Source: Symbiodinium natans (Eukaryota > Sar > Dinophyceae > Suessiales > Symbiodiniaceae). From it: DNA of 64,000 nt. Made by a program: the position numbers and the translations under genes. Location: NCBI GenBank assembly GCA_905221605.1, contig CAJNDS010002413.1, positions 342,001 to 406,000 of the forward strand, given 5' to 3'. Position 1 is the stretch's first letter. Every line of letters begins with the position of its first letter. Below are positions 53,343 to 63,890 of this stretch, piece by piece. Below the pieces are notes generated by a model, which was not told where the DNA came from, did not search any database, and saw only the letters and a list, made by a program, of their open reading frames with translations.

Positions 53343-53465
53343 TTGGAGGGTCGGAGGTCTTCGTAAGTAGTTATCTAATAGAGTTATAAATAGGATCACT
53401 CCCATTAGGGTCCCTTTTAGGCTACTTATAAGTCTACTTACTATCTACTTACCCTCCAAGTAAGC
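53343..53465. repeat. ACTTGGAGG MITE family copy
   Basis: Starts ACTTGGAGGGTCGGAGGTCT and ends ATCTACTTACCCTCCAAGT; interior ATAGAGTTATAAATAGGATC. Confidence 0.55.
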
Positions 53466-53494
53466 CCTAAGGCCTACACCCTAAACCCTAAACC

Positions 53495-53988
53495 CTGGTG
53501 TATGATTTAATACCATTCATACTAGCAATTATGGCTCAATTTACAATATTTTGGATGAAATGTAAACAAAAATTTGACATCTTTTACATTAACTAATCAG
53601 CGAAATTATATAAGAGGTAAAAACGCTTGAAAAAAAAGCATCCAGCATTACAGCAAAAATAAGTCGAAAAACTACAACCTGAGACACGTTGATGGAAAAT
53701 TCTGTCTTGAACTTGGTAGGCAGACTTCTTTTTGCAAAAGTGTGCAATGAAAGTCCAACTTATACAGTAAGTCAGCCATTTTCGATGTTCATGCGATAAA
53801 AACACGGCACATGTTCGACCATGATTCTGGTTTTTGAAATTGAAACATGAATGCTCAGCCGCTTTTGGGAATATCGCCAGAATGTGTTCCAATTTGCGTG
53901 GAGTGGTATTATTTCAGTTCAGTCGCATTATTCCGTTTAGCACGGTGGTGTGAAAAATTACACTCAGTACAGTGAGTGTATACACCAG
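53495..53988. mobile_element. AT-rich insertion with short inverted ends
   Basis: Starts CTGGTGTAT and ends ATACACCAG, perfect 9-bp inverted ends 494 bp apart; composition is much AT-richer than the surroundings. The only long frame (minus, 53593-53892) is Phe/Cys-rich and unconvincing. It could be a MITE or a captured AT-rich fragment; AT-rich sequence continues to about 54,170. No target duplication was recognised. Confidence 0.35.
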
Positions 53989-54249
53989 AAAGTTTATGCA
54001 GTTGGATTTACTATGTAACTAACGAGAAATTTGAATTTGGAGCGACTGTGTTTAAAAAATGTGAATTGATTGTCCCACTTGAAGACAGTTAATTTTCAAA
54101 AATGCCTGCCCCGTGCTGAACTTGATGACTAAAGCTTTTTGGTGAAACATTGAATGTGATCAAGTGGCACTTCTGCCGCACCCTGCTGACTCCCTCCAGC
54201 ACCTATCGCTTAGCAGAACTTCGGGTTCCAACTACGGGGTAGTACGGAG

Positions 54250-54830
54250 TACAGTAGAACCTCAAGTGGGCCGGGGGTGCTGCAGTGTGAAGTCCGTGTT
54301 TTGAAGGTAACCTGTTTCAGCCCTCGGCCCTTGGGCACGAAACCATGTGACTATGACAAGTTGAACAAGTGGAACCGATGGCGCCGGGGCAGCCAGCCAC
54401 AGACCTCCCACAGAGCATTCAAGTACACAATCGGATACTTTTTATGGTCGCTGGAGGTCGCCATGGAATCCTGCGTGTTGCTGAACTGCAGAAACGGAAA
54501 AGAAACCAAAGTCATCATGGAAGCTCATGGAAGCTCTTCTGCTTGCAGGGTGTCTTCTCTGGTGCTACTGTTGCCTTGACCCTCCATACCCCTCCATCGC
54601 AGCCTGCGACTCAAGCAAGGACACGAGCAAGTAGAGAGGTCTATGACACGAGCAGACCCCAGCTTCGAGAAGCACGGTGCTTTCCAAACGTGCCAGCGAG
54701 CTGCGGCATTTGATTGGCGAAAGCCCTGCAAGGTTTTCTGACCTGCCTGGCAGGCAAAGGCAAGGAGATTGTTCTTGGACGCGTAGGGGAGGGTTGCCCT
54801 GTTAAAGAGTTGAGGACCCAAGGTTCAGGG
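54250..54830. other. unique region, coding strand undecided
   Basis: The + strand is open as IQVHNRILFMVAGGRHGILR in one frame and KYTIGYFLWSLEVAMESCVL in another; the minus strand also has open stretches. It may be an exon pair, but I cannot choose. Confidence 0.25.
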
Positions 54831-54837
54831 AGTTTAC

Positions 54838-55190
54838 GAACACCTGCAAAGTTTCCTTGATTCATCCCGATTCCTGGTCCAAGGGGGCGTGGTGAACGCC
54901 TACAAAGTGTTCCTGATTCCGAGAGGTGACTAGCTACTACAAGTTCACGATTCCCAGGTCTTGCTTGCCGGGGGGTGGGGCTGCGGCAAATACCTGCAAA
55001 GTGTTCCTGTTTCCTCCTACAAAGTGTTCCTCATCACAAGTGGTGAGTAGTTACAACGAGTTCACGATTTCGGGACTTGCTTGTCGGGGGGAGGCGCGTG
55101 GCAAACACCTACAAAGTGTTCCGTTTTACGCTTTTGCATCGGGGGGCGAGTGGCGAATACCGCTTATCAAGGGGTGAATGATGGACACCT
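54838..55190 (+). repeat. diverged minisatellite with CCTACAAAGTGTTCC
   Basis: Six copies of (A/G)CCT(A/G)CAAAGTGTTCC-like words; two longer copies of about 130 bp share ACTACAAGTTCACGATT and GGGACTTGCTTG. Confidence 0.7.
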
Positions 55191-55196
55191 ACAAAG

Positions 55197-55362
55197 TGAG
55201 AGAGAGAGAGAGAGGGGGAGAGAGAGAGAGAGAGAGAGACGGGGACAGAGACGGAGACGGAGACGGAGTCGGAGACGGAGACCGAGACAGAGACAGAGAC
55301 AGGGACAGAGACAGAGACAGAGACGGAGACAGAGACAGAGACAGAGACAGAGAGAGAGAGGA
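55197..55362 (+). repeat. GA-rich microsatellite (GAGA, GAGACG, GAGACA)
   Basis: Purine-rich six-base periods. All open frames over it (Arg/Glu or Asp/Arg repeats) are artefacts. 55,370-55,740 is AT-rich with a TATATA run and no gene. Confidence 0.9.
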
Positions 55363-55796
55363 AGAAGTCACTGATATCCAGGTCCCATTCTTTGGCATTT
55401 CTACTAAAAAAACTAGGGTATCAGGACGATATTCTGTGTTATGATATTTATATGCAGCTATGTATCTGAAAATTATCTGTATTTGTGACAAAAAACATTG
55501 AGTCTATATATATATATATAGTACATGCCAGCACATGAAATCACGATGAATACAATCTTCAATTTAAAATGAAAATCTGTTTATTATTCGTAAAGGATAA
55601 TTGCACTTTTTACAACAATCTAAATGCTTTGCAAACATTTTCCATCTCCTTTCTACTTAAACCATTTTTCTTTTGAATTTCTTGTCTTTGATATTCAAGA
55701 GTTTTAACTTAATAAACTGACATATACTTTTAGGATCCCAGGCTCACTATGGGGCTTAGTCAGGGCCTAGGGCTTAAGGCTTAGTCCCCAAGTAGG

Positions 55797-56020
55797 GTGT
55801 GTGTGTGTGTGTGCGTGTGCGTGTGCGTGTGCGTGTGCGTGTGCGTGTGCGTGTGCGTGTGCGTGTTCGTGTGCGTGTGCGTGTGCGTGTGCGTGTGCGT
55901 GTGCGTGTGCGTGTGCGTGTGCGTGTGCGTGTGCGTGTGCGTGTGCGTGTGCGTGTGCGTGTGCGTGTGCGTGTGCGTGTGCGTGTGCGTGTGCGTGTGC
56001 GTGTGCGTGTGCGTGCGCGG
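55797..56020 (+). repeat. GTGTGC hexamer microsatellite
   Basis: About 37 copies with one GTGTTC error; open in several frames (Cys-Val, Arg-Val, Ala-Cys repeats) only because of its period. Confidence 0.95.
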
Positions 56021-56239
56021 GTGCGTGCAGGGGTTTGGGGTTTCAGCAGGGTTCGGCGGGCTTCGGTGAAAACCCTACACCTCAGTAGACCCTAAACCCT
56101 AAATAAACCCTAAACCCTGAACCCTAAACCCTAGACCCTAAACCGCTCTCCAGCCAGGTTCTTCGGACTGCGAGATCTCTGAAGCGGTTGAGGGCCCCTA
56201 GAACCCCTAACCTCCAAAACGGCTCAAGGATGGGGTTCC

Positions 56240-56378
56240 TTGCTTGGAGTCGTAACCCAATTATAACTGTACTTATAACCCACTGAGAAGCCCCTTATGT
56301 GCCCTAATGTGGTTAGAATTGGGTTTTAAGTACAATTCTACTTGGGTGATTAACTACCATGAACCTCCAAGTAGGGCT
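56240..56378. repeat. full-length ACTTGGAGGTTCATGG MITE family copy
   Basis: It has interior AACCCAATTATAACTGTACT and right end TACCATGAACCTCCAAGTA. It shows the uninterrupted interior that is split by TTTAGGG in the 61617 copy. Confidence 0.6.
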
Positions 56379-56584
56379 TGCTGCCCGCCGATATATAGGG
56401 GTCGGAAAAATTACTAATGGTATTCCCTTCTGGCTCCTTCATATCTATTCTATAATAACCCCCAAAACCGTATTCTAATTATTAACGCCCCTACAGTACC
56501 CCAAGGGCTTAGGGTTCAGGACTTCGGGTTTTGGGGTGTAGGGTTATGGTGCGCAAGGTTTCGGGTTTAGGGTTTCGGCTTCTT

Positions 56585-56690
56585 CGAACGAACTGCATGT
56601 CCATGAAGAACTGGCCGCCGATGTCAAAAGTCAGGTCCTCGCCAGCAGCGCCAACACCCCAATGTTCAATGCGCCCCAACTGGTGGTTCA
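56585..56690 (-). CDS. minus-strand exon
   Basis: The minus strand reads QLGRIEHWGVGAAGEDLTFD then IGGQFFMDMQFVRR. Dense in Gly/Trp/aromatics, very likely a folded conserved domain, but I cannot name it. 56,690-57,600 is TTTAGGG and degenerate repeats, with a further inverted pair (TTCCCCCC, GGGGGGAA) at 57440-57502. Confidence 0.55.
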
Positions 56691-57599
56691 GGGTTAAGGG
56701 TTTAAGGTTTAGGGTTTAGGGTTAAGGGTTTAGGTGTTTAGGGCTTAGGGTTTAGGGTTTAGAGTTTAGGGTTTAGTGTTTAAAGGGTTAGGGTTTAGGG
56801 TTTAGGGTTTAGGGTTTAGGGTTTAGGGTTTAGGGTTTAGGGCTTAGGGTTTAGGGTTTAAAGTTTAGGGTTTAGTGTTTAAAGGGTAAAGGGTTTAGGG
56901 TTTAGGGTGTAGGGTGTAGGGTTTAGGTGTTTAGGGCTTAGGGTGTAGGGTTTAGGGTTGAATCTTAAGCCGGTTGTACCGGCAGGGTTCAACTGTAGCC
57001 GAACAGTTTGGACCCTAGGGGCTTGGGGCTACCAGGTTGCGAGGGTTCCTGGGAAGGGTTTGGGTCTTCAGGTTTGGGGCTTGGGGCTTGGGTCTTAGGG
57101 CCTATAGGGATTAGGGTTTAGGGTTTAGGATTTAGGGCTTAGGGTTTAGGGTTTAGGGTTTAGGGTTTAGGGTTTAGGGTTGAGGGTTGAGGGTTGAGGG
57201 TGGAGGGTTTTGGTTTTTGGGGCTTAAGGTATAGGACTTCGGCTTCCAGGTGTTTAGGTCTTTGGCTTCGTGGGTGCTTTGGGTTTCGGGTTGCTGGGCC
57301 GTGTTGCGCACCCTAGACCCCAAACCCTAAACCTCAACCCTAAACCCAATCGTGAAGACCGACCTCCCACCCCAACCCCGCACCCCCAACCCGCACTCTG
57401 GCGGCCCCCACCTAGCCTTCTTTGGGAACCCTACTCCCCTACGTTCCCCCCATAATTAAGGCTATTTAGGAAAGCTTAATTAAGGTGATTTAAGGGGGGA
57501 ACCTACGCAGGGTAGTAGCCCTAAACCCTAAACCCTAAACCCTAAACCCTAAACCCCAATCCCTAAACCCTAAACCCCACAGAGGGGGGTAGTAGGGAA

Positions 57600-57675
57600 A
57601 CCCACGAAGCCTGCGCAAAGGCCAGAAGCACGCTGACCATGGCCAGCGCAAGCAGGGAACCTGGGCTTGATGTCC
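57600..57675 (-). CDS. minus-strand exon encoding a membrane segment
   Basis: Acceptor AGCCCAG, then SLLALAMVSVLLAFAQ and a possible GC donor (GCGCAG then GCTTCG). A classic hydrophobic helix. Confidence 0.52.
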
Positions 57676-58577
57676 AGGGTTTAGGGTTTAGGGTTTAGGG
57701 TTTAGGGTTTAGGGTTTAGGGTTTAGGGTTTAGGGTTTAGGGTTTTATGTTTAGGGTTTGGGCTTCAGGGTTTTGGGGTCCAAGGTTTAGGGCCGAGGGT
57801 CTTGTGGATTTCGCATACCTGTAACTCTCCATTTTGCCCTGAACCCGAAACCTGAACCCTGAACCCTAGACCCGAGACCCTAAACACTAAACCCTAATCC
57901 TAAACCCTGACCCCTCATGAAGCAGCGGGAAAGAAGAATCTCGAGAAAAGCTGAAGCTTGAGGCTTTTCGCGGAAACTCAAGAACCTGGGCGTTTAAGGC
58001 TTCAGCCGAAAAACTAAATCCTAAACCCTAAACCCTTTTAAGGCTTCAGGCTCAGGGGCTTTGGCCTACCCAATCTATACTTTCACCGTTATGTATAAAG
58101 AGCCATATACACTCACCTAAAGCAACTAGACCCTACCTCAAAGTCCGCACATTTTCTGGCGGCCAAGGCAATGAAGCGCCTAAATACACAAAAGCATAGG
58201 GCTTAGGGATTTAGGGGTCCCCGAAAACATCGGGGTTTAGGGTTTCAGATTTAGGGATTAGGGCTTGGGGTACTCGCTGTTCTGCGTTCTGCCCTGGACC
58301 CCAAGACGCGAGGCCCAGAAGCTTGAGATTGGGCTCAATCTAATTCATCTCAGCCTTAAGCGTCTTCCTGAAACCCTCACACCCTGAACCCACCTTCAAC
58401 AAAAATACTCAGCACAAACCTAGGCCCTAAACCCCAAAGGTTCAAGGGGTGCTTCATGTTCCTGGCTTTAGGGTTCTTGGGGTTTTAGGGTTGTCAGAGA
58501 TGTTTAGGGTTCTTGGAGCCTGTACCCCCGCCCTAACCTCCTAATAGTATTCGGGTTTAGGGTTCAGGGAGTATGCT

Positions 58578-58830
58578 TTACGGTTTATGGCATGGCGTTC
58601 CGTCCATGAGTGGGCGTATGACACCACAGAGCTTTTGATCCACCGGTGCCGGGGGGATCGGTTCGGGCGAGCTTGGGGCACCCGGAGCCAAGCCAGGCAA
58701 AACCACGGAATTGCGAAGCAAAGCACGTTCCGCCTCCGCCTCCGCCTGAGGCGCCTGGGTAGGATGTGCCTTGACCTCCTTCCTTTGCGGAAGCCGAAGT
58801 CGAGCGAGCGTCTGGCAGGCAAATGCAGCC
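58578..58830 (-). CDS. minus-strand exon, Pro/Ala-rich
   Basis: The minus strand reads EAEAERALLRNSVVLPGLAP then SPEPIPPAPVDQKLCGVIRP. Partly low complexity. Confidence 0.38.
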
Positions 58831-58885
58831 CCCAGAACCCTAAACCCCAAACCCTAGACCCTAAACCCTAAACCCTGCGTCAAGG

Positions 58886-58965
58886 CTCGATTCATCCAGG
58901 GAGGTGCCGCTGTCATCCGATGGGAACTCTCCCCGGTCCAAGTTCGGAAGTCCCCATAAGTCTCA
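58886..58965 (-). CDS. minus-strand exon
   Basis: The minus strand reads LPNLDRGEFPSDDSGTSLDE then SSLDAG, an acidic Ser-rich segment. Confidence 0.45.
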
Positions 58966-59054
58966 GGGTTTCGGGTTGAGGGTTGAGGCTTTAGGGTTTA
59001 GGGTTTAGGGTTTAGGGCTCAGGTTTGGGGTTGACAAGATAAAACTTTTTGGCT

Positions 59055-59140
59055 CTTAGTTGGGACTTGAAGGTCCCCGATTTTCTGGCAAGACAACACA
59101 TCGATTACCTCCCGAGCCAAGCAATTCATCACCTCATTGG
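59055..59140 (-). CDS. minus-strand exon
   Basis: The minus strand reads NEVMNCLAREVIDVLSCQKI then GDLQ; helical. 59,150-60,330 holds repeats, a short AT-rich stretch and low-quality ORFs only. Confidence 0.45.
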
Positions 59141-60102
59141 GTTTAGTTTAGGTTTAGGGTTTAGTATAGGGTTTAGGGTTTAGGGTTCGGGGTTTAGGGT
59201 TTAGGGTTTAGGGCTTAGGGCTTAGGGTTTAGGATGTCGGGTTTAGGGTGTAGGATGTTGGACTGCTGCCCTAAGCCCTAACATACATCTGCACCCGCAG
59301 ACCGCAAGCGGCAACGGCATCGGTTTAGGGTGCCCTTAAAACCCTCCGAAAACTTTCCTGAATATGATCCCCTTAAACCCAATGAGCAAACATAGAACAT
59401 GTCCCTTTGGGCCTACCTAGGGTGTGGAGCTTAGGGCTTCAAATGCTTCCTACCAATTACTTAAGAACCCCCCCAAAAAAATATAAGATATTCTTCCTTA
59501 TAAGGAAATATAGGGATTTGTACTTTGTGTTTTTGGGGGCTCTTAAGCAAACAGTAGCTTCCCTCATCCCCCTTCGGCTTTCTCCACCTCGCAATGACCC
59601 CCATCAACCCGTGCAACCCAGCTGCGATGTCCCACCACCAGCTCCCACCTCACACAACAGTCCTACATCCTACATCTTAAACCCTAAACCCTAAATCCTA
59701 AACCTGCTGGAGGGCAGGGGGGTTTGGGGTCATTTGGGTCTCAGGATGTCGGAATTTAGGCTTTACATACCTGCGGTTGGGGAAGTCCGCAACAGGTCAG
59801 ATGATGCACGGGGTTTACGGGTAAGGAGTTGTTTTGGGGGGTATTTTGGAGGTATTGCCTTGTTTAGTTCGAGGCGATTATCCTTCCACTCTCCTCATGG
59901 GTTTCCCTACCACTCCCTTCTATGCTCCCCCCTTAGGTGGCCCCAGCCTTAATTTTGTGGAAGGGGGGGTAATTAGTAGGGGAGCCCCGAACCCTAAACC
60001 CGACAGCCGAAAACTCACAACAAAGTTTCAGTTACCTCGGCGCGCCAACCTCCTGCCCTGACCCACCCAACCCAAAACAAACGACCCGAAGCCAGTCGGG
60101 GG

Positions 60103-60315
60103 TTTAGGCTTAGGGTTTAGGGTTTAGGGTTTAGGGTTTCGGGTTTCGGGTTTAGGGTTTAGGGTTTAGGGTTTAGGGTTTAGGGTTTAGGATTTAGGGT
60201 TTAGGGTTTAGGGTTTAGGGTTTAGGGTTTAGGGTTTAGGGTTTAGGGTTTAGGGTTTAGGGTTTAGGGTTTAGGGTTTAGGGTTTAGGGTTTAGGGTTT
60301 AGGGTTTAGGGTTTA
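60103..60315 (+). repeat. TTTAGGG array, about 30 units
   Basis: Near-perfect units with two TTTCGGG and one TTTAGGA variant. Confidence 0.92.
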
Positions 60316-60324
60316 GCCCCCACT

Positions 60325-60402
60325 GCCGATATTGTGCCCAGACGCGGCTCCCGCAGCTGCCGCAGGAACCAGCGGAAGCCTGCGGACCAGAAGCCCTCAA
60401 GT
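60325..60402 (-). CDS. minus-strand exon
   Basis: The minus strand reads EGFWSAGFRWFLRQLREPRL then GTISAV. Aromatic and Arg-rich, possibly next to a membrane. 60,410-61,410 is repeat only. Confidence 0.48.
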
Positions 60403-61108
60403 ATGGGGTTTAGGGTTTGGGGTTTGGGGTTTAGGGTTTAGGGTTTAGGGTTTAGGGTTTAGGGTGTAGGGTTTAGGGTTTAGGGTTTGGGGTTTGGGGT
60501 TTGGGGTTCAGGGCTTAGGGTTTAGGGTTCAGGGTTTAGGGTTTTGGCGTTTAAGGTTTAGGGTTTAGGGTTTTGGGTTTAGGGTTTAGGGTTTAGGGTT
60601 TAGGGTTTAGGGTTTAGGGTTTAGGGTCTAGGGTCTAGGGTTTAGGGTTTAGGGTTTAGGGTTTAGGGTTCAGGCTTCGGGTTTAGGCTACAGGGCTCAA
60701 AGGCTTTGGGGGCCCGCTTGGACCCCTAGACCCTCAACCCTAAACCCCAAACCCCAAACCCCAAACCCTAACCCTAAACCCTAAACCCTAAACCCTAAAC
60801 CCTAACCCTAAACCCTAAACTGAAAAGCCCCCCTATAAACCCTAATCCCTAGACCTCCGCATCTTTCGCTCCCATCGGGGTTGGGGTATTAGGGGTTTAG
60901 GGGTTTAGGGATTCAAGGGTTTAGGGATTTAGGGACTTAGGGATTTAGGGTTTCGGGTTTCGGGTTTAGGGCTTAGGGTTTAGGATTTAGGGTTTAGGGT
61001 TTAGGGTGCAGGGTGCAGGGTGCAGGGCTTCGGCTTCGAATCCTGCAGTAATCCTCCAAAACCCCCACTATCCCCAAGATCCCCAAACCCTAGACCCCCC
61101 TAAACCTG

Positions 61109-61326
61109 TTTAGGGTTTAGGGTTTAGGGTTTAGGGTTTAGGGTTTAGGGTTTAGGGTTTAGGGTTTAGGGTTTAGGGTTTAGGGTTTAGGGTTTAGGGT
61201 TTCGGGTTAGGGTTTAGGGTTTAGGGTTTAGGGTTTAGGGTTTAGGGTTTAGGGTTTAGGGTTTAGGGTTTAGGGTTTAGGGTTTAGGGTTTAGGGTTTA
61301 GGGTTTAGGGTTTAGGGTTTAGGGTC
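61109..61326 (+). repeat. TTTAGGG array, about 31 units
   Basis: Near-perfect units with a single TTTCGGG. Confidence 0.92.
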
Positions 61327-61411
61327 TTAAACCCCTAAACCCTAAATTGCCCTAAAAACCTCCTTTAACCCTGAATCTCCTGAACCCTAAAACCGATGCC
61401 CAAGCCTGCTC

Positions 61412-61462
61412 CATCGGCTTCCCTTGCTTCCAGGGCAGCGTCCTGGGGGGGGCCAGGGGGCA
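61412..61462 (-). CDS. minus-strand micro-exon
   Basis: Acceptor CCCCCCAG, then DAALEAREADGAGLGIGF. Confidence 0.38.
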
Positions 61463-61616
61463 GAGGGAGGATTTAGGGTTTAGGGCTTAGGGTTTAGGGT
61501 TTAGGGCTTAGGGCTTAGGGTTTAGGGTTTAGGTCTAAGGTCGGAACCACGGGTTCTTCGTGTTGTGGTCCCTTACCCTTGTTTGTAGGGATCCGAAGTC
61601 GGGGCCCTTATGACAT

Positions 61617-61868
61617 ACTTGGAGGTTCATGGTACTTACAAACCCAATTATAACTTTCTTTTTGGGGTTTAGGCTTTAGGGTTTAGGGTTTAGGGTTTAG
61701 GGTTGAGGTTTAGGGTTTACGGTTTAGGGTCTAGGGTTTAGGGTTTAGGGCTTAGGGCTGCTGTACTTCTAACTGTACTTATAACCATATTAGGGCACTT
61801 CAGGGGCTATAAGTGTGTTATAAGTACAGTTAGAAATGGTTAATAAGTACCATGAACCTCCAAGTATA
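61617..61868. repeat. ACTTGGAGGTTCATGG MITE copy split by a TTTAGGG array
   Basis: The left part 61617-61659 ends ACCCAATTATAACTTT and the right part from about 61759 resumes CTAACTGTACTTATAACC to TACCATGAACCTCCAAGTA. Between lies about 95 bp of TTTAGGG-type repeat absent from the 56240 copy. Confidence 0.7.
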
Positions 61869-62339
61869 GCCCGCTGTGCCATCCCAAATGCAGGGAGTGG
61901 GAGAGGACGCCACACAAAAGAAACGGGTACAAACTGCGTGTGTGGCAAGTGCCTGGCATGTTCGACGTGTGGCCCAGGCCCATGCTGAAACCTATAGAAC
62001 CCAAACATCCTAAACCGAAACCCTCAAATTCCAAACTCTTACATCCCCCAGACCCTACCCGCAGACGCGAACCCCGAGCCCCAAACCCTGATCCCCTAAA
62101 CCCTAACCCTCTGCAGCACTGACGGTCCGGTTGTTGGGGGTGGGGCAGCAGCTCATGGGGCTCATATTTGAGCCTCGGTTTTTGTTATTTGCATTCTTTA
62201 TTTTGTTAGGGGGGCGGGGTGATACAGTATACATCCTAAGCCCTAAACCCGAAATCCCCAGCTCTAAACCCTGAAGCCCTAAACCCTTGCTAAAACCCTG
62301 AACTCCCAATCCGAAACTCTAAAACCCCAACCTGCCCAA

Positions 62340-62452
62340 GAGCAAATCTCGCAGCCGCCCCCTAAACCCTAAACCCTAAACCCTAAACCCTAAACCCTAA
62401 ACCCTAAACCCTAAACCCTAAACCCTAAACCCTAAACCCCCCCCCCCCCCCC
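62340..62452 (-). repeat. CCCTAAA array ending in a C-run
   Basis: About 13 perfect units, then 14 C. It abuts the exon at 62455. Confidence 0.9.
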
Positions 62453-62454
62453 AA

Positions 62455-62515
62455 AGCCAGGATGGCAGCGTCCTCGGGGTGCTTGCCCAACGCGACATGC
62501 AGCTCGGGCCTTGTT
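62455..62515 (-). CDS. minus-strand micro-exon
   Basis: The minus strand reads PELHVALGKHPEDAAILALG. CCCTAAA left, TTTAGGG right. Confidence 0.45.
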
Positions 62516-62706
62516 GCAGTTTAAAGCTAAGGGTCTCGGACTTAGGGTTTAGGGTTTAGGGTTTAGGGTTTAGGGTTTGGGGTTTAGGGTTTAGGGTTTA
62601 GGGTTTAGGGTTGAGGGTTTACGGTTTAGGGTTTAGGGTTTAGGTTTAGGGTTTAGGCTTTGAGTAGGGTTTGGGGCCAGTTTGGGGTATAGGGCATCTG
62701 CTGCAC

Positions 62707-62946
62707 CTAATATTGAAAGGAAACTCTGCGTGTTGTTCCAAAAAGAAATGCAAGAAATCTGTTGAAGATGCTTTCGACATTGAATGGCGCTGTTGATTGT
62801 CTCCCAAAAGAGAAGCTATTCATCTTTCTTCGCCCCATGGGAATATCTACATGCAAAACCTGTGATCTGTGAAACCGGAGTTGGAAACCTTCAAAAAGCC
62901 CCCTGCGGTGGGACTTGATGGCACGTGGCGGTGGGGGAGGTGCCAA
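62707..62946 (-). CDS. minus-strand open segment, possibly a terminal exon
   Basis: Reads GLFEGFQLRFHRSQVLHVDI then FSFGRQSTAPFNVESIFNRF to a stop. It is AT-richer than other exons; a first ATG lies in a Pro run (MAPPPPPRAIKSHRR). Confidence 0.4.
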   Translation of the reverse strand: MAPPPPPRAIKSHRRGLFEGFQLRFHRSQVLHVDIPMGRRKMNSFSFGRQSTAPFNVESIFNRFLAFLFGTTRRVSFQY

Positions 62947-63119
62947 CGAGAAGTTTGGGGGCTTAGGGTTTAGGGTTAAGGTTTAGGGTTTAGGGTTTTT
63001 TAGGGTATAGGGTTTAGGGTTTAGGGTTTAGGGTTTAGGGTTTAGGGTTTAGGGTTTAGGGTTTAGGGTTTAGGGTTTAGGAAAGCCCTTTAGGGTTTCC
63101 TAAACCCCCTCAAACTGGG

Positions 63120-63203
63120 CATAGACCTTCGCCGAGCAACGCCTCGCGCGGCCGCACGGTCAGGACCAGGGCGCAGAAGAGCACGGCCAACCTCGGCGTT
63201 CTA
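63120..63203 (-). CDS. minus-strand exon encoding a membrane segment
   Basis: The minus strand reads RLAVLFCALVLTVRPREALL, with a possible GC donor (GCGAG then GCGTTG). Confidence 0.48.
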
Positions 63204-63324
63204 GGGTTTAGGGTTTAGGGTTTAGGGTTTAGAGTTTAGGGTTTAGGGTTTAGGGTTTAGGGTTTAGGGTTTAGGATCTAGGGCTTAGGATCTAGGATGT
63301 AGGGTTTAGGGTTTAGGGTTCAGG

Positions 63325-63418
63325 GGACCCGGTGTGCAGCTGCAGCAACCCGCTCTGGAGGATCAGCGCACTGAAGGGGTCCGAGGGCACCACCTCAGAC
63401 ATGCCACATGCCGCTGAA
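63325..63418 (-). CDS. minus-strand exon
   Basis: The minus strand reads SEVVPSDPFSALILQSGLLQ then LHTG. Confidence 0.45.
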
Positions 63419-63519
63419 GTGTTTTTAGGCTTTTGGGATTTAGGGCCCTAGGGGGGTTTAGGGGTTTAGGGCTTTAGGGCTTCAGGGGTTTAGGGCTGTA
63501 GGGTTTAGGAAGATGATCT

Positions 63520-63890
63520 TCGAAAGTACTGTGAAACTTGGAATTCCTATCAAAGGTGCAAGAGGTCAGCAAATAGGCCATGGGATGGCAATTGATGGCA
63601 ATGGGGTTTGGCCTTGTCTGCGGCCAAGCTTTGGAGCACCACAGTCTCGGTGTTGCACCAGAGGTTCGTCCTTTTGTTGTGCGGAGTTCGGCCACATACA
63701 GTTTTCCGAGCTTGGGGTCATCCACGCAAGGCCATTGCAGGATTTTATCCTCGTCGAAGCCCTGGTCGAGCCAATACTTCATTGGCATCTCGCGCTCCTT
63801 GGAAATCTTTGCCGACTTCTCTTCGTACGTGAACGCCAGCTGCGAGATCAGAAGATTCTTGGCTGTAGAGAAGCTCTCGACGCCCTGAGC
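63520..63890 (-). CDS. large minus-strand exon
   Basis: Starts after an AACGAG-like acceptor near 63890 and reads AQGVESFSTAKNLLISQLAF, then MPMKYWLDQGFDEDKILQWP and VDDPKLGKLYVAELRTTKG. It is the longest good minus-strand exon at this edge; its donor is not certain. 63,890-64,000 ends in an ACT triplet run. Confidence 0.52.

Noticed and set aside
55081-55491. Arg/Asp or Ser/Leu-repeat ORFs
   Set aside because: Products of the GA-rich microsatellite on either strand.
55797-56095. Three long overlapping open frames of Cys-Val, Arg-Val or Ala-Cys repeats
   Set aside because: They come only from the GTGTGC hexamer period; no start context or domain.
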